From Trichosporon coremiiforme (Eukaryota; Basidiomycota; Tremellomycetes; Trichosporonales; Trichosporonaceae): a stretch of DNA of 64,000 nucleotides. Where the stretch lies: contig BCJJ01000020.1 of the NCBI GenBank assembly GCA_039545355.1, positions 558,001 to 622,000 on the forward strand. Direction: 5' to 3'. Below, piece after piece: positions 1 to 13,019 of the stretch. The translations under genes were made by a program, and so were the position numbers. The first letter of the stretch is position 1; each line of letters starts with the position of its first letter. A model generated the notes under the pieces. That model did no database searches and was not told where the DNA came from. It saw only the letters and a program-made list of their open reading frames with translations.

Positions 1-976
1 AGGAGGTCGAGCGCCTGAAGCACGAGTTCCAGCAGGTCGGCTTCGCATGGGCTGTTCTCAGCGATGAGAAGAGGAAGAAGAGGTGAGTCGTCTTGCGACG
101 ACTGAGCTGGCATTGGACGTTTCAGCTGACATCAGGTACGACTCGACCGGGCGCACCGACGAGATCAAGTTTGACGAGGTGTCGTGGGACGACTACTTCG
201 CGGACCTGTTCGACAGAGTGGACAGGAAGATCCTCGACGACGACCGGAAGAAGTATCAGGGGTCTGCCGAGGAGCTGGAGGACCTTATCGAAGCGTACGA
301 GGGAACGCAGGGCGACCTGGCCAAGATCATGGAGCGCATCCCGCACTCGACGCACTCGGATGAGAAACGTTTCGTCAAGCTGCTGAACGGCCAGATTGCC
401 GATGGTGCTATCAAGGAGACGAAGGCGTGGCGCTCGTCCTCGAAGGACGGTAAGGCGGCCGCGAAGCGCAAGGCAAAACAGGAGAAGGAGGCCGAGGCGG
501 CCGAGAAGCAGGCCAAGGAGCTCGGCGTATGGGACGAGTTCTTCGGCGACGGCAAGAAGGGCAAGCGGAAACGCGACGCTGCCGGAGGTAGCGACGAGGT
601 GAGTTTTCCAGGATCGCTGAAAGCTAACGTACAGGCATCGCTCGCGGCTCTGATCCAGAAGCGCCAGGTCGGCCGCGCGAATGTCTTCTCAGCGCTCGAG
701 GCCAAGTACGCGTCGTTCGAGTCATACGAGGAGGAGATCGAGATAGAGTACTCGACTTCCTCGGGCAAGTCGACGAAGGGCAAGAAGGGCAAGGGCAAAA
801 AGGCGCAGGACGAGGATCCGCTCGCCGATGCCGACTTTGAAGCCCTGCAGGCCAAGATGTTCGGCGGCAAGAAGCAGAAGGCGAAGAACACTCATGCTGA
901 GCTCGACGACCTTGACGACGACGCGTTCGCCGCTCTCCAGGCCAAGATGTTCGGAAACAAGAAGGCGAAGAAGTAG
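1..976 (+). CDS. DNAJC9-like J-domain co-chaperone, 3' part
   Basis: This is the C-terminal part of a DNAJC9-type co-chaperone; the 5' end lies left of the window. Exons are <1..82, 136..598 and 635..976 (frame starts at base 3; stop TAG). The first exon encodes the end of a J domain (AWAVLSDEKRKKR, continuing YDSTGR after splicing). It is followed by the conserved DNAJC9 segment (DDYFADLFDRV, then KYQGSAEELEDLIEAYEGTQGD) and a lysine-rich tail. In animals DNAJC9 recruits HSP70 to histones in the nucleus; that role here is inferred from family. Introns are 53 and 36 nt, both GTGAGT...CTGAC/CTAAC...CAG. The 36-nt intron is in frame and stop-free, so retention would only insert 12 residues. The tail carries two near-identical copies of an ALQAKMFG(G/N)KK motif. 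A possible start at 83 is inside an intron. Confidence 0.85.
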
Positions 977-1457
977 ACACCTTGTCACCACATGTTGTAA
1001 CATAATGCACCTGAGTTCTAGATGTGTGCGAACTCGCAGCATTCCGCATCGGGGGCTTCGGCGTTGACAGGGAGGATGCGGTGTGCGGACCTTCCCCGGG
1101 TCAGGCGTGGTGCGACGAGGGACACCACCGCGCTGCCTCAGACTGTCCGGAATGGCAGCTCAGCCCTCCCGCCTCCAGCACAGCAGAGGACGGCGCCAAG
1201 ATGCACACTCACCCCAACAACTCACATGTGCCAGACACTCGGACCAGTTGGTGCCAGTTGTGCCAGTTGTGACTCCGCGCCTCGTAGCATGTACCCCATA
1301 GCTTCTCGTCGAGGACGGTATATAAGATCATCGAGCTCGGCATTGTCTTGTCTGTTTTACCCAACCCAGCTCCACTAACTAGACTGACTAGGCTGCCGCG
1401 ACTCACTCCACTCTGCTTCATACCACCGACCTACGCAACAGGAACGCCTACAACAGC
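977..1457. other. Intergenic region with a TATA-like site
   Basis: No supported gene lies in this stretch. A TATATAAG-like sequence at about 1318-1325 sits roughly 135 bases before the ATG at 1458 and could be the core promoter of the uncertain small gene that follows. A short imperfect direct repeat (ccagttg, three times) lies at 1247-1270. Confidence 0.4.
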
Positions 1458-2073
1458 ATGTCCAGCCATGGCCCCCTCGTCCTCCCACTCCTTATCCTCC
1501 TCCTCCCAGCCCCAGCAGTGACGGCAGGTGACCGGGCCTCAATCCCAGCGCTGGGGACGGATAAACGTAAGCACGTTTTCTAGTGGATGGAGCGGTGTGA
1601 ACCGTCAGCGTCGACTAGTTGAGAACCTTACGACACGGTGGAGTCTGGTGGCAAGGCAACTGTGAGATTTCTTCCCAGCTGACAGACATATCAGAGAACA
1701 ACAGCCTCCTCCTCTTCACGTTGCACACTTCATACCCGTCGCTCGCTAGCTGTTCCTCACTGCCGACGACCGCCTCATCCCAACCCAATCACAGCTTTAC
1801 CCCTCATCACCCGGCTGGGCTCGGTCACCTACGGTCGTTACCACCCTCCCTCGCCGTTTCAGGCCGAACACGCCGCCTGTTGCCGTCATCTACCATCAAG
1901 CACTGCACCATGACTCGGCTCTTCCTACATCCAAGGTCTCGGAGGCCCCCCAATCCGCCCTCGGAGCCTTTTCTTCCAGCTCCAACCACACCGAACAGCT
2001 CTCGGTCGTTCGCCTAGATGACGCCGACGTTGCACCGCTCCTCACCACCCAGCACATCATCATACCACAATAG
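1458..2073 (+). CDS. Possible small secreted protein locus, structure uncertain
   Basis: I do not recognise this gene and am unsure that it is one. The ATG at 1458 opens a 36-codon exon with a convincing signal peptide (hydrophobic LVLPLLILLLPAPA core, then AVTA-G), ending at a GTAAGC donor at 1567. Joining to an acceptor after 1694 gives an open frame to TAG at 2017 (143 codons plus stop) rich in Ser, Pro and His. A second frame across about 1753-2073 also looks coding (it includes VAVIYHQALHHDSALP and ends HIIIPQ then TAG), so an extra intron or a frameshift may be present. A TATA-like box about 135 bases upstream supports a promoter. It could equally be non-coding. Confidence 0.25.
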
Positions 2074-2582
2074 CCCCTCAGAACTGCGTTCTACGAGCTG
2101 AACGATGGAACTCCGTACCTCTATCCCTGGCACCTCATTTCGGCGCTGCGACAATGAGACCTTGGTTGATCGGGTGTCCGCTCGGAGACGTGCGATTAAC
2201 TAGGTACCAGGCATGCGCCCCTAAGCCGATGAGCATCTCTGAGTCATGCGGTCAGTAGAGCTTCAGAGCATAAGTCAGTTGGCAGAGGACATTGTGCGTT
2301 GTTCAAAGATCGCTGAATCCGGCAGACAGAAACGTGTGGACCACCAGGACCGGGCTGATCGGCGAGCTCCGGCCGCAACACACGGAAGCAATGACGTACG
2401 GTGTGTCGCGTCGTCCATGTGCCCTCCGCACAGTTATGCTTCGAGTGCTTGCTCGACCATTGCTGCGCTATCACCGTCTCTCCTCTGCTCTCATCGCCGC
2501 TCGCTCACCAGCACGCACATCTCCCAACATTCCCTGCTTTCGGCTTTATACCCCCTCCCCTCCTCCGACTCAACGCAACAGG

Positions 2583-4419
<1,837 letters not shown>

Positions 4420-6830
4420 GCAAGTCATAGGAGCCGGCCGCAGATTTTCATAGAGCATTGCAGGGCTCGCCGAGATGAAGATATAGAAGGCAGCGGTAGC
4501 GTCGGAGCAAGGTATGTCCGACGCCTTGGCGCGATCTGAGGCGTGCGTGTGTGCGTCGAGCCAGTCGCGAGCCACAACACGAGCTCGAGCCGTTGTCGCC
4601 GGCGAAGGCCGAGACGGAGGAAGGGTTGCTGGGTGCGATGACGGAGGCTGAGTGGTTGTTTGTGCAAAGGCACGGGCCGCGGCGTTCTCGCGTGGTTTGG
4701 GTCCGGTGGTGGCGCAGACGGTTCTGGCACTGACGGATGACTCGCACAAGGCACAGCGACATTTCGCTTCCAGGAAAGCCAGGACAGCCTGAATACAGTC
4801 AGGGCGCGGCGCGGCGCGGCTCGTTTGGTTCCAGACTGCTATTTGCGCAGCCGTGCAGCCGGTCGCGGAGATGTTGTCCAGGTGATGGGGAGGGAGCAAT
4901 CTGGCCGTTTGGCTGAGTGATGAATGCAGGCGGTGGAAACGTAGGCTGGGCTTGGCGCCTGTCATTGTGACGACTACCGCCGTCGGGCCACTGACGAGGG
5001 CTGGGCTGACGAGTGAGTGACGTGCGGTGTCTGTCATTCCGACGTCATTTCGCTCGCGATCGCGAACGTACGTTGCTGCAGCCGAAGCGACGAAGGGACG
5101 TCAGACAGTTGATGGGAGAGGGTCTGAAGCTTCTGGGGCTTCTGGGACTTCTGACGCTCCCCGACGGTGCGGTTAACAGCGGCACGGCAAGTGATACGGC
5201 AGTCCGCGAGTTGTGGACCAGTCAGCGTCAGCGCAGCATTCATTCAGCAATGTCGGAACCGTCTCCCGGGACGGGGGACGGGGGACGGGGGCCCGGTTAC
5301 ACGGGCCAAAGAGCTGCAGCGCTTGCAAGCTGCCCCTTGTGCTGCAGAATGCACGGAACAGATCCAAGTGTTTCCGAGCCTGCCTGAGGCTGCACCGTCT
5401 CGGCAGTGCTGCAGTGCTGGACGTGCTGGACGTGCTGGACGTGCTGTACCGTGTGCATCAGCGTGGGTGACTGCAAGGGGTTATGACGACCTGGTTGAAC
5501 TTTGGTTTGACTGGAGTCAGCCTTTGTCCTTGGGCCGAGGGCAGGGGACGAGAGGACGAGATGACAAGATGACGAGATGACGGCTAGGGCGGGGCAGTTT
5601 CACCAGAAACGTATCGGTGCCTGGCTCCACGCCAAGGATGGCCCAGGCACGGCACAAGGCACAGGGGTGCCGGGCCCTGCGTCGCAGTCGAGTCGGCGCA
5701 GGCGGCGCAGTCGCTGTGGTGCGTGCACAGTCCTCTTTAGGTATGCACACGCATAACAAACAACAAACAACAGACAGCAGATGGCCTCGGCGCAGCCTGC
5801 ACTTTTCGCCGTCTTCCGATACACGGACGAGGTGCAACCAAGTGACGTCCGGCGCTTTCGCCGTATGTCGGTCGCTGTAAAGGATGAGTCACCGGCCAGC
5901 CAGTGGGGGGCACCGAGGGCCGGGCTCCTGAGTGGCCCGAGTGTCCTGGGTGTCTGCGGATTGCAGATTGCAGATTGCAGATTACGAGTCGCGCGAGTTG
6001 GGAGGCGCAGCCGCAGTCGGCCAGTTGGGCTTACCGATTCGTCCGCAGTCGGTCCTCTGTTCTGGACAGGAAACATGCATCGCAGCGCAGTCCCCAACGG
6101 ACAGCAGAGGCAGAACTAGCAGAGCTAGCAGAGGAGACTAACGTCGACGCCAGTGCAGCCGGCCTACGGAGGTTTACACCCCGATTAGCTCAGCGCAAAG
6201 AGAAGGAAGGGTACGCAGCCCCCCGCCCCTCGGCCAAGACTCACCAGTCAGATTCGAGTCGCGTCCCTCTCGTCCGCCGCCGCGGGGCCGCACATGGCTG
6301 ATGGCTTCATCATGCCAACTTTATCGCCCTGCCCAAGCCTGACAAGCCTCAACAAGCCTGTTTAAGCCTGGGCAAGCCTTGGCTTGGTCTTGGGCATGGC
6401 TCATCTTCCCACCTGGCTATTTTCAGTCTAGTCGCGTCTTCTTGTCCCCTGTCGACATTGCCATTGTCCTTCCTCCTCCTCACGTCCTCACCATCACGAG
6501 TCGACTTTGGGTCACTCACGACAGCGACAACAACCGACACCACTCTGGCGACCACGCGAGACCAGCCGACATAGTGCAAACTTTAGCCCGTCCCGGACCT
6601 CTAGACTCTACTCCGAACAACGGCTAATCGTCATCTGCCCCGCATTCAGCGCCAAGGAGCCAGAACATATATCCCCGCAACCGGACCGCCGCCCTACCCC
6701 CGCCGCGACACCACCACCAAACATTACTTGCGATCAACGTTCGTCGCTCCTCTTCCTCTCCATCTCTTCGTCTCTCTTACATCGAGCACCTGTCAAGCCA
6801 GCCCCATCGACGGGGTTTCCGTCACTCACG
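4420..6830. other. Long intergenic region and kinase promoter/leader
   Basis: About 2.4 kb without a gene I can support. It holds several small tandem repeats: a 9-bp unit (gtgctggac) at 5414-5446, a 7-bp unit (gattgca) at 5959-5984, a G-rich gacggg repeat near 5267-5295 and AAGCCT-type repeats at 6330-6385. The last part (about 6420-6830) is pyrimidine-rich and probably contains the promoter and 5' leader of the kinase gene. Open frames on either strand lack family motifs and look like chance frames in GC-rich DNA. Confidence 0.5.
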
Positions 6831-9133
6831 ATGACTGGGCTCAGCATACCGGGCCGCTGGCGCGAGTCGTCGGCGTCTCATCACGCGTCCCCACCAACGG
6901 CAGCAGCCGAGTCTGCGTCACCCGTGCATATTTTCTCCACCACGCCGCCGTCGCCGCACTCCATGGCCCCGATGGCCCACGACGAAAACGAGCCGACGTC
7001 AAGTGGAAGCTCCATCGAGGCAAGCGTCGGCACACCGGCATGCATGTCGCCCAACTCGCCCATGTACTCGTCCAACGACGGGTTCCTCGACGCCCCGCCC
7101 GCGATTACCCTTGGCCCCGCTGTGCCCCCGCTCCCCTCGGTCGTTACCAGCGGAATACCGTCGCGCCACGACGGCGCCGAGTCCACCCCGTCCCCGGTCG
7201 GCAGCAAGACCTCGTCCTTCTTCGCGACGAGCCAGTGTGACACCCCGCCCCCAGCTCCCCGACTAGCACCCCCGGCGCCCTCCCCATTGTCGCTGTCGCG
7301 CGCGTCGTCGCTGCGCGCGCGGGCGCTCCCCAATCTCCCGTCCCCAACACAGGTGTACGACCATGTTGAGACCCCGGCCGAACTGTCGCAGTTAGCCCCG
7401 TTACACCAGTCGCCGAGCCTCGCGCCAACCTGGGTCCCTCCCCGCCCCCCGCACGCGGACCACATCGAGATGCGCCTGTTCCCAGACGCCGAGCACCTCC
7501 TCGGCGAAGGTCGGTACGCCCGGGTCTACCTCGCGTCGTACCGGCACCACGACGATGAGTGGGAGTCCAAGTGGCGCCTGTGTGCTGCCAAGCGATTGGC
7601 CGCCGATCGCGAGAGTCAGACGATGGGCCTCCGGGAGGCATTCTTCCTGAACCGTCTGAGCGGCCCGCCGAGTGGACGCAAGGGCTCGCTGTCGCGCCGC
7701 TCCAATAAAGGGCGCGTGTTCATCGTCAAGCTCATCGCAGTCAAGGAGGACGACGAGGACGCGCCCGCCAATGCCGTCCCGATCCTGCCGCCCTCGCCGA
7801 CGCCCGTTCGCAAACGCAGCAGCACGATCTACGCCGGCGGCCGCGAGGGCCCAGAGCACGCCATCGGCCACGCCCAAACGCCGAGCCTCCCCGGCGCCCT
7901 CGAGCTTGAGAAGCCGCCGAGCCCCCGCCGCCTCGTCCTGCTGCTGGAGCACGTACCGCTCGGCTCCGTCGACCGCATGCTGCGCACCGAGCCGGGCCTC
8001 GTCGGCGAGCGCCTCTGGGGCCGGTGGGCGCGCGAGGCGGCTGAGGCGCTCGAATGGGTCCACAGCCGCGGCGTCGTGCATGCCGACATCAAGCCGAGCA
8101 ACATTCTCGTGAGTCATGCAATCTGCTTCTGGGATTTTAGCTGACGTAACAGCTCACGTCTGACCTGCACCTGCGCCTGTCTGACTTTGGGTCCTCGCTG
8201 CTGATCCACCCCTCGTCTCCACCGACCGACGGCGTCGGGCTCGGCACGCTCCCTTTCAGCGCACCAGAGCTCGTGGACCCGAACGCCTCATTCTCGTTCC
8301 CTATTGACGTCTTCGCCCTCGGCGCGTCCCTCTACCAGATGATCACTGGTCGGGAGCCGTACCGCGGCTCGCGTCCCATCGAGATGATGCACCACGTGCG
8401 CAACGGCATCCTCTGGGACTGGGAGGAGCGCCAGCGCCTGAAGCGGGTCGGCGAGCACTCAGCAAGCTCCTCCCCTTATCCCAGCGGACACAGCTGGCGC
8501 GCTGAGCCCGTGCCGGCCGTCGAGGTCCGGCGCGCGATCAGCCTGCGCGCGCCAGGCGGCACGCCGTCTCCGCACAAGCGTTTCCCGTCTGGAGACCACA
8601 CCCAGACCTTCGGCAGCGGCGGCTCGCTGTCCGCGGAGAGTCTCTCGAGCTCCCCAGGCGGTATCAAGTCCTGGGCAGCCTGGGCGAATGGCACGCGGCA
8701 AGACGCAGTCGACAAGCTTCTTGAGGATAAGGGCGACAAGGGCTTCAGTCCTCTCCGCAGGAGGGCTGGAAACGAGATCGCGCGCAAGGCGTCTATCCGC
8801 AGTGCGCGAAGCGTGTTCAGCAACCAGCGCAGCAGCCCCGAGTCCTCGCCCGAAAGCACAAGCCGGCGCCGTATGCCCTCCGAGAGGCCGAGCAGTACTG
8901 CGGCTCTGCGCGCGATTACGGACCTCGCCATCGATGGCGAGGACAGGAGAAAGGACTCCTATGATGATCGGGCTTACGCCGACGGATCACCCGCTATGCA
9001 CTTCCTTGGAGGCGGGCGCGTGCCCGATGACGTGAGGGATGTGCTCCGCGCTATGCTCGATCCGAATGCGGCTGAGCGCCCGAGTGTAGGGGACGTGTTG
9101 ACGGCATGGGATGAGTTGAAGGTGGGCGTGTAA
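6831..9133 (+). CDS. Divergent serine/threonine protein kinase (Nnk1-like)
   Basis: Two exons (6831..8108, 8153..9133; 44-nt intron) give 752 residues. The first 200 or so residues are Ser/Pro/Thr-rich and probably disordered. The kinase domain starts near residue 220 with a glycine loop (GEGRYARVYL), an AAKRL lysine strand and an LREAFFL helix. The catalytic loop is HADIKPSN (near 416), so the usual HRD is HAD; the intron interrupts just after it, and LSDFGSS supplies the metal-binding DFG. Later come LGTLPFSAPEL and DVFALGASLYQMITGREPY. A low-complexity insertion of about 180 residues separates the WEWEER-like end of subdomain X from the final subdomain XI (MLDPNAAERPSV). The HADIKP loop and the GTLPFSAPELV segment recall fungal Nnk1 (nitrogen network kinase) proteins, but I assign this only tentatively. 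The start is the first ATG in a good context; the frame is open upstream. Confidence 0.8.
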
Positions 9134-9623
9134 GGCGAGCGACAGCGAGCCGCGCGCTCCTCCCTCTACCTCGCTCCTTCTCGCTTATCTCCGTGGCCCC
9201 TCCTACCACCTCGACCCCTCCCACGACCCTCGCTCACCAGCGATCGCTCACCAGCGAACCCCCCATCTCCACACCAAACTACCAGCGACCGCCAACCCAG
9301 CGACGCAACGACCCACCCAACCAACGAACCGACTCGAGCGGGATTCGAGAAACCACCTAATCACCGTTCCGAATCCAAAGAGTTGTCTGTATCCCCCTAC
9401 ACCGAGTGTTGTATGTCTCGCAAAGTATGTGTACATCTAGATAAATACAACAATAGCAGTATGAATGCCATGTAGCGAATGACGCGAGCGAAGCAAGCCG
9501 TGAGTCGGGACAGCACGTGCGAGCTGAACGAGATGGCACACTAGCCCTGGCCGCGTGCTGGTCACGAGGGCGAGAGTCGGGCTCGGTGAAAGAGAGATGG
9601 AGAGGGGGGAAGGAGGGATGAGG
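9134..9623. other. Convergent 3' region
   Basis: Spacer between the converging kinase gene and the NEPRO-like gene. It contains C-rich, low-complexity sequence (repeated ctcaccagcga near 9233-9260) and probably both 3' untranslated regions. No gene seen. Confidence 0.5.
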
Positions 9624-10829
9624 CTAGAAACCAAAGATATCGTCCATGGCGTCCTTCTTCTTTTTCTTGAGCTTGTCGGTCTTCTTCTTCTTCTCCTTCG
9701 CTGGCTTGGCGTCACCCTGCTTGGGAGAGGAGACGTCGGCCAATTTCGACTTCTTGGGCTTCTTGGGCTCGGAGAAGATATCGTCGAGCGAGTTGGCCCC
9801 GGGCTTCTTCTCCGTCGGACGAGCGGGAGAGTCGGGAAGAGCAGCCTCAGCAGCCTTCTTCTTTTTCGGCTTGTCGAGCTTAGCGGAGAAGATATCGTCA
9901 AGAGCGTCGGCCGTGTTCTTTCTCGGCTTGGAGATCGAGGAGGAGAAGATATCGTCCATGTCGCTCTTCTTCTTCTTCTTCTTGACTTTGACGGGCTCGG
10001 GGTCCGGTGACGACTCGTCGAACTCAGACTCGGGTTCCGGCTGCGGCCGTTTCTTCTCCGACTTCGGCTTCGGGCTCGCCATCGGCGTCTCGTCCGGCGT
10101 CTCCGTGGAGAGCAGCGCCTCGCGACTTATAACCTCGCCCACGTCCCCCATCCCACTTCCCGTGCCCGCTGCATCCCCTCCTTTCCCTTGCATCCCTCCT
10201 TCCAAGCCAAACTCCACAATCTCCCTTGGCGCATCCAAACCCCTCCTCCTCGGCGCAGCTTCAGCGAGAAAGGCAGTATCCCTCGTCTCCGCGCCGCTGA
10301 GGACTTGGCCCAAGTTCAAGCCTAGAAGCGGGCACAAATGCACGCACACAGCGAATAAGCGGCCGTAGCTCGAAATCAACATGGTTTGCAGCGGGACGAA
10401 GTGGTGCAGGGCCAGCATCTGCCCCGTGATGTCTGCTGCCAGCAGTAAGGCTCGCAGAAACTGTTGTCAGCTGTGACACTCAAAACAGCCGATACGCACG
10501 CGCTTGATCAATTCCCTCAGTCGCTCTTCCCCCTCTTCTCCACCTTGGACCGCGTCGTCTTTGCAGCCTGGAGGAGGAGCGAGGGGCGTCATCGGCGTCA
10601 TGGTCCCGGACTTGAGACCGGGAGTCGCCGGCGAAGTGACACCGGTGCCCGGCGTGTCGGAGCATGCTGCGTATTGTCTAATCACGAGTCGAGTCATACG
10701 GAGCACAGCCTCGAGACGACGCAGGAAGAGTTGATGCCGGTGCTGGTCCTTTGAGCGCTCGTAGAGAGAGTGAAGGAGGGAGTACTCGGTCGCGAGGTGG
10801 GCGCGCACCGAACTGTGACCTGAGACCAT
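9624..10829 (-). CDS. NEPRO-like nucleolar protein with C-terminal DDIF repeats
   Basis: Two exons on the minus strand (10829..10500, 10460..9624; 39-nt intron) encode 388 residues. The N-terminal part (SLLHSLYERSKDQHRHQ, then a helix-rich RLRELIKR-FLRALLLAADITG join across the intron, then ALHHFVPLQTMLISSYG) resembles the N-terminal domain of NEPRO, which is related to the RNase MRP protein Rmp1; a role in rRNA processing is inferred. The C-terminal 150 residues are Lys/Glu/Ser-rich and carry four DDIF motifs (MDDIFSS, LDDIFSA, LDDIFSE, and a terminal MDDIFGF), each beside a basic KPKKKK-type stretch, as in nucleolar proteins. The start at 10829 is the first in-frame ATG of a weakly supported region; an upstream exon is possible. 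Confidence 0.6.
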
Positions 10830-13019
10830 CCTGCTATTCCCTTTCGTCACACTGCAAAGTCGGTGAGCGAGAGCAAAGTCGAGGCAACGATGGACAGGCA
10901 GAGAGGGACGAGGGACGACAGAGAGGGACGAGGGACGACAGAGTGGAGGTCGAGCGTCGAGCGTCATGGCTCGTTGAAATTCTGGTGGAGGCGACCTCCA
11001 CTCGCGCGTCGAGGGTCTTGCTCGCGTCCACTCCACTCTTTGTCTTCGCTTGGCCCTTGGCCATTCTCAGCCTCAGTTCTGCATCCCTGCGAGTGTGACA
11101 AGTCAAGAGCTAATCGAGGGCATTGACACACAAGCTCTGAGAGCAGACTGGACGAGATCGATGGCATCCATGTCCGCGTGCAGCCTTTCCTTCCGCCAGC
11201 AGCCCGTGAATCGCGCATACGGCCGTACCAGCAACCCGTCCTCTCGTACATGACGGCACAACGGAATGGCGGCCAGTCCTGCTTCCCGCTGTCTCTGCTC
11301 TGGGTAACCTGATTCGGACGCAGAGTACGCAGAGTACACAGACTACGCAGTAGGCAGCCTGACCCTCAGGGAGCAGGGGACAGACAGGGTTAATGGCCCG
11401 ATTCCTGTGTATTCCTGCGTTTCCTGTTGAATATCGACTAGTGCTCGAGCTAGTGAGAGTGTGAAAGAGTGTGGAAGAGTATGAATAGTGGCAGCATGAG
11501 ACCGCCGAGGAGTGCCCGAAAAGCGTCTAGCCAGATCTCGCATCGCCCTGCAGGTGACACTGTGCTTCTGGAGGCGGCGAGGGTGTGTTCTGAAGGGTAA
11601 GAGTTAGGACAGCATGAGGGTGAAGAGGGAGGGAGAGGGCAACATGGGGGGAGAGAGTGAGGGTGGACTTTGGTGGACTCCCTGGACCTTGCTCGGAGCT
11701 CGGACTCGGTCCCGTTTCTGCGGCTTCGAGGTTCGCCTGACGGCCCACTCACTACTCTGCACGGCCAAGCCAACGAGCCAGCGGCTTCCGCGTTAAAGGC
11801 AATTAAGCATCCCCGGCCCACTCGACCTGGCTGACCTGACTGATCTGGTTCTGCAGGGCAGCAAGGTGTGGCCACGATTGTTATCCTACTTCCCGTCCGA
11901 CATCCCGAGCACCCTCTTTAGAATGCGATGGTCCTGTCCTGGGAAAGAGTTGCGTCGGCAGAAAAGAAACTGTGGCTGCATGAGGTGAATACGCCTTGCT
12001 GTGCGTTTCGGCGTTTCGCACGCTTAGCACGCTTCGACATGTGCACGCTTCATCAGCATTGATCGAACTGTCACGGTGGCACGACGTCTGTGTCGCGGGT
12101 ATGTCTGCATCGCGGATATTGGCCCAGCAGCCCAGCAACCCGGCATCCCAGCATCCCGTCATGCCAGCATCCCAGCATGCCAGAAGCAGAAACGAGTGAC
12201 CACCTCCCAGGTCCGATTGCGCCGGTGGTGGTCCAACGTCTTTGGGCATCGTGCCCTGGACAAGACTTCCCTGGTCCCTGCCCTGGCGCTTATGGGCCCT
12301 TTCGTCGTGACTGGCAGAGCTGTCTGTACCTGTACCTTTGTGCCGCTGGTATGCTGCTCTGAGCGTCGCTGTGCGCTTCTGATGCGAAAGCTGGGAGCGT
12401 AACAGGCAGCTACAGGCGACAGGCAGGCCGTATAATATTGAAGCAGAGAAGCATCAACCTGAACGCAGGTCTCGAGTCTCACCAGTCCACGGCACGGCAC
12501 GCCCCACACACATAACACACATACGCGCTGGCTCACCTGCTTCAGCGATCCGCACACAACGCCGCCCAACCATTCATTCATTATTCATTCCACATCCATC
12601 CATCCATCTCACTGTCCATCTAGTCCATCTACCCATACGCCTACCTCACATTCCTATCCTCCACCTGCATCAGCCCCTGCGACAACCCCGACCCACGACC
12701 CAACAAACCCCTCTCCCCTCAGCACGAGCACTCCGTGACCGACAGACAGACAGCCCGCGAAGACCCCACGCGATCGCGATCCATCAGTGCGCGCCCCTCA
12801 ACACAAGGTAGCCGGCTGCAGGCACACCGACGCGACCTAGCGTCTGGCCGCTCCCCTCCGCCCTCCGCCCTCCGCCGACATCCCGGCGACAGCGGCTCGA
12901 CACCCACACCCACACCCACACCCACACCCAGCCCGGTCCCTCCGCACGACGGCGCGTAACACGGCTCACGCTCCGCCGACACGTCCGACACGTCCGCGCG
13001 AGGACCAGGCCAGCCAGCC
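10830..13019. other. Intergenic region, two divergent promoters
   Basis: About 2.2 kb between two divergent genes. No gene with family motifs was found. Visible structure: a perfect 20-bp tandem duplication at 10901-10940 next to the NEPRO-like gene; ccagcatcc-type repeats at 12140-12185; a (cccaca)n hexanucleotide tract at 12901-12930; and a pyrimidine-rich stretch from about 12540 to 13019, likely the promoter and 5' leader of the kelch gene. Confidence 0.5.

Noticed and set aside
83..135. Apparent alternative start of the DNAJC9-like frame at 83
   Set aside because: The position is a GTGAGT splice donor; the exon before it continues the J domain.
6179..6260. Possible tRNA (GATTAGCTCAGCGC plus GATTCGAGTC)
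   Set aside because: No consistent acceptor or anticodon stem could be formed between the D-arm-like and T-arm-like pieces.
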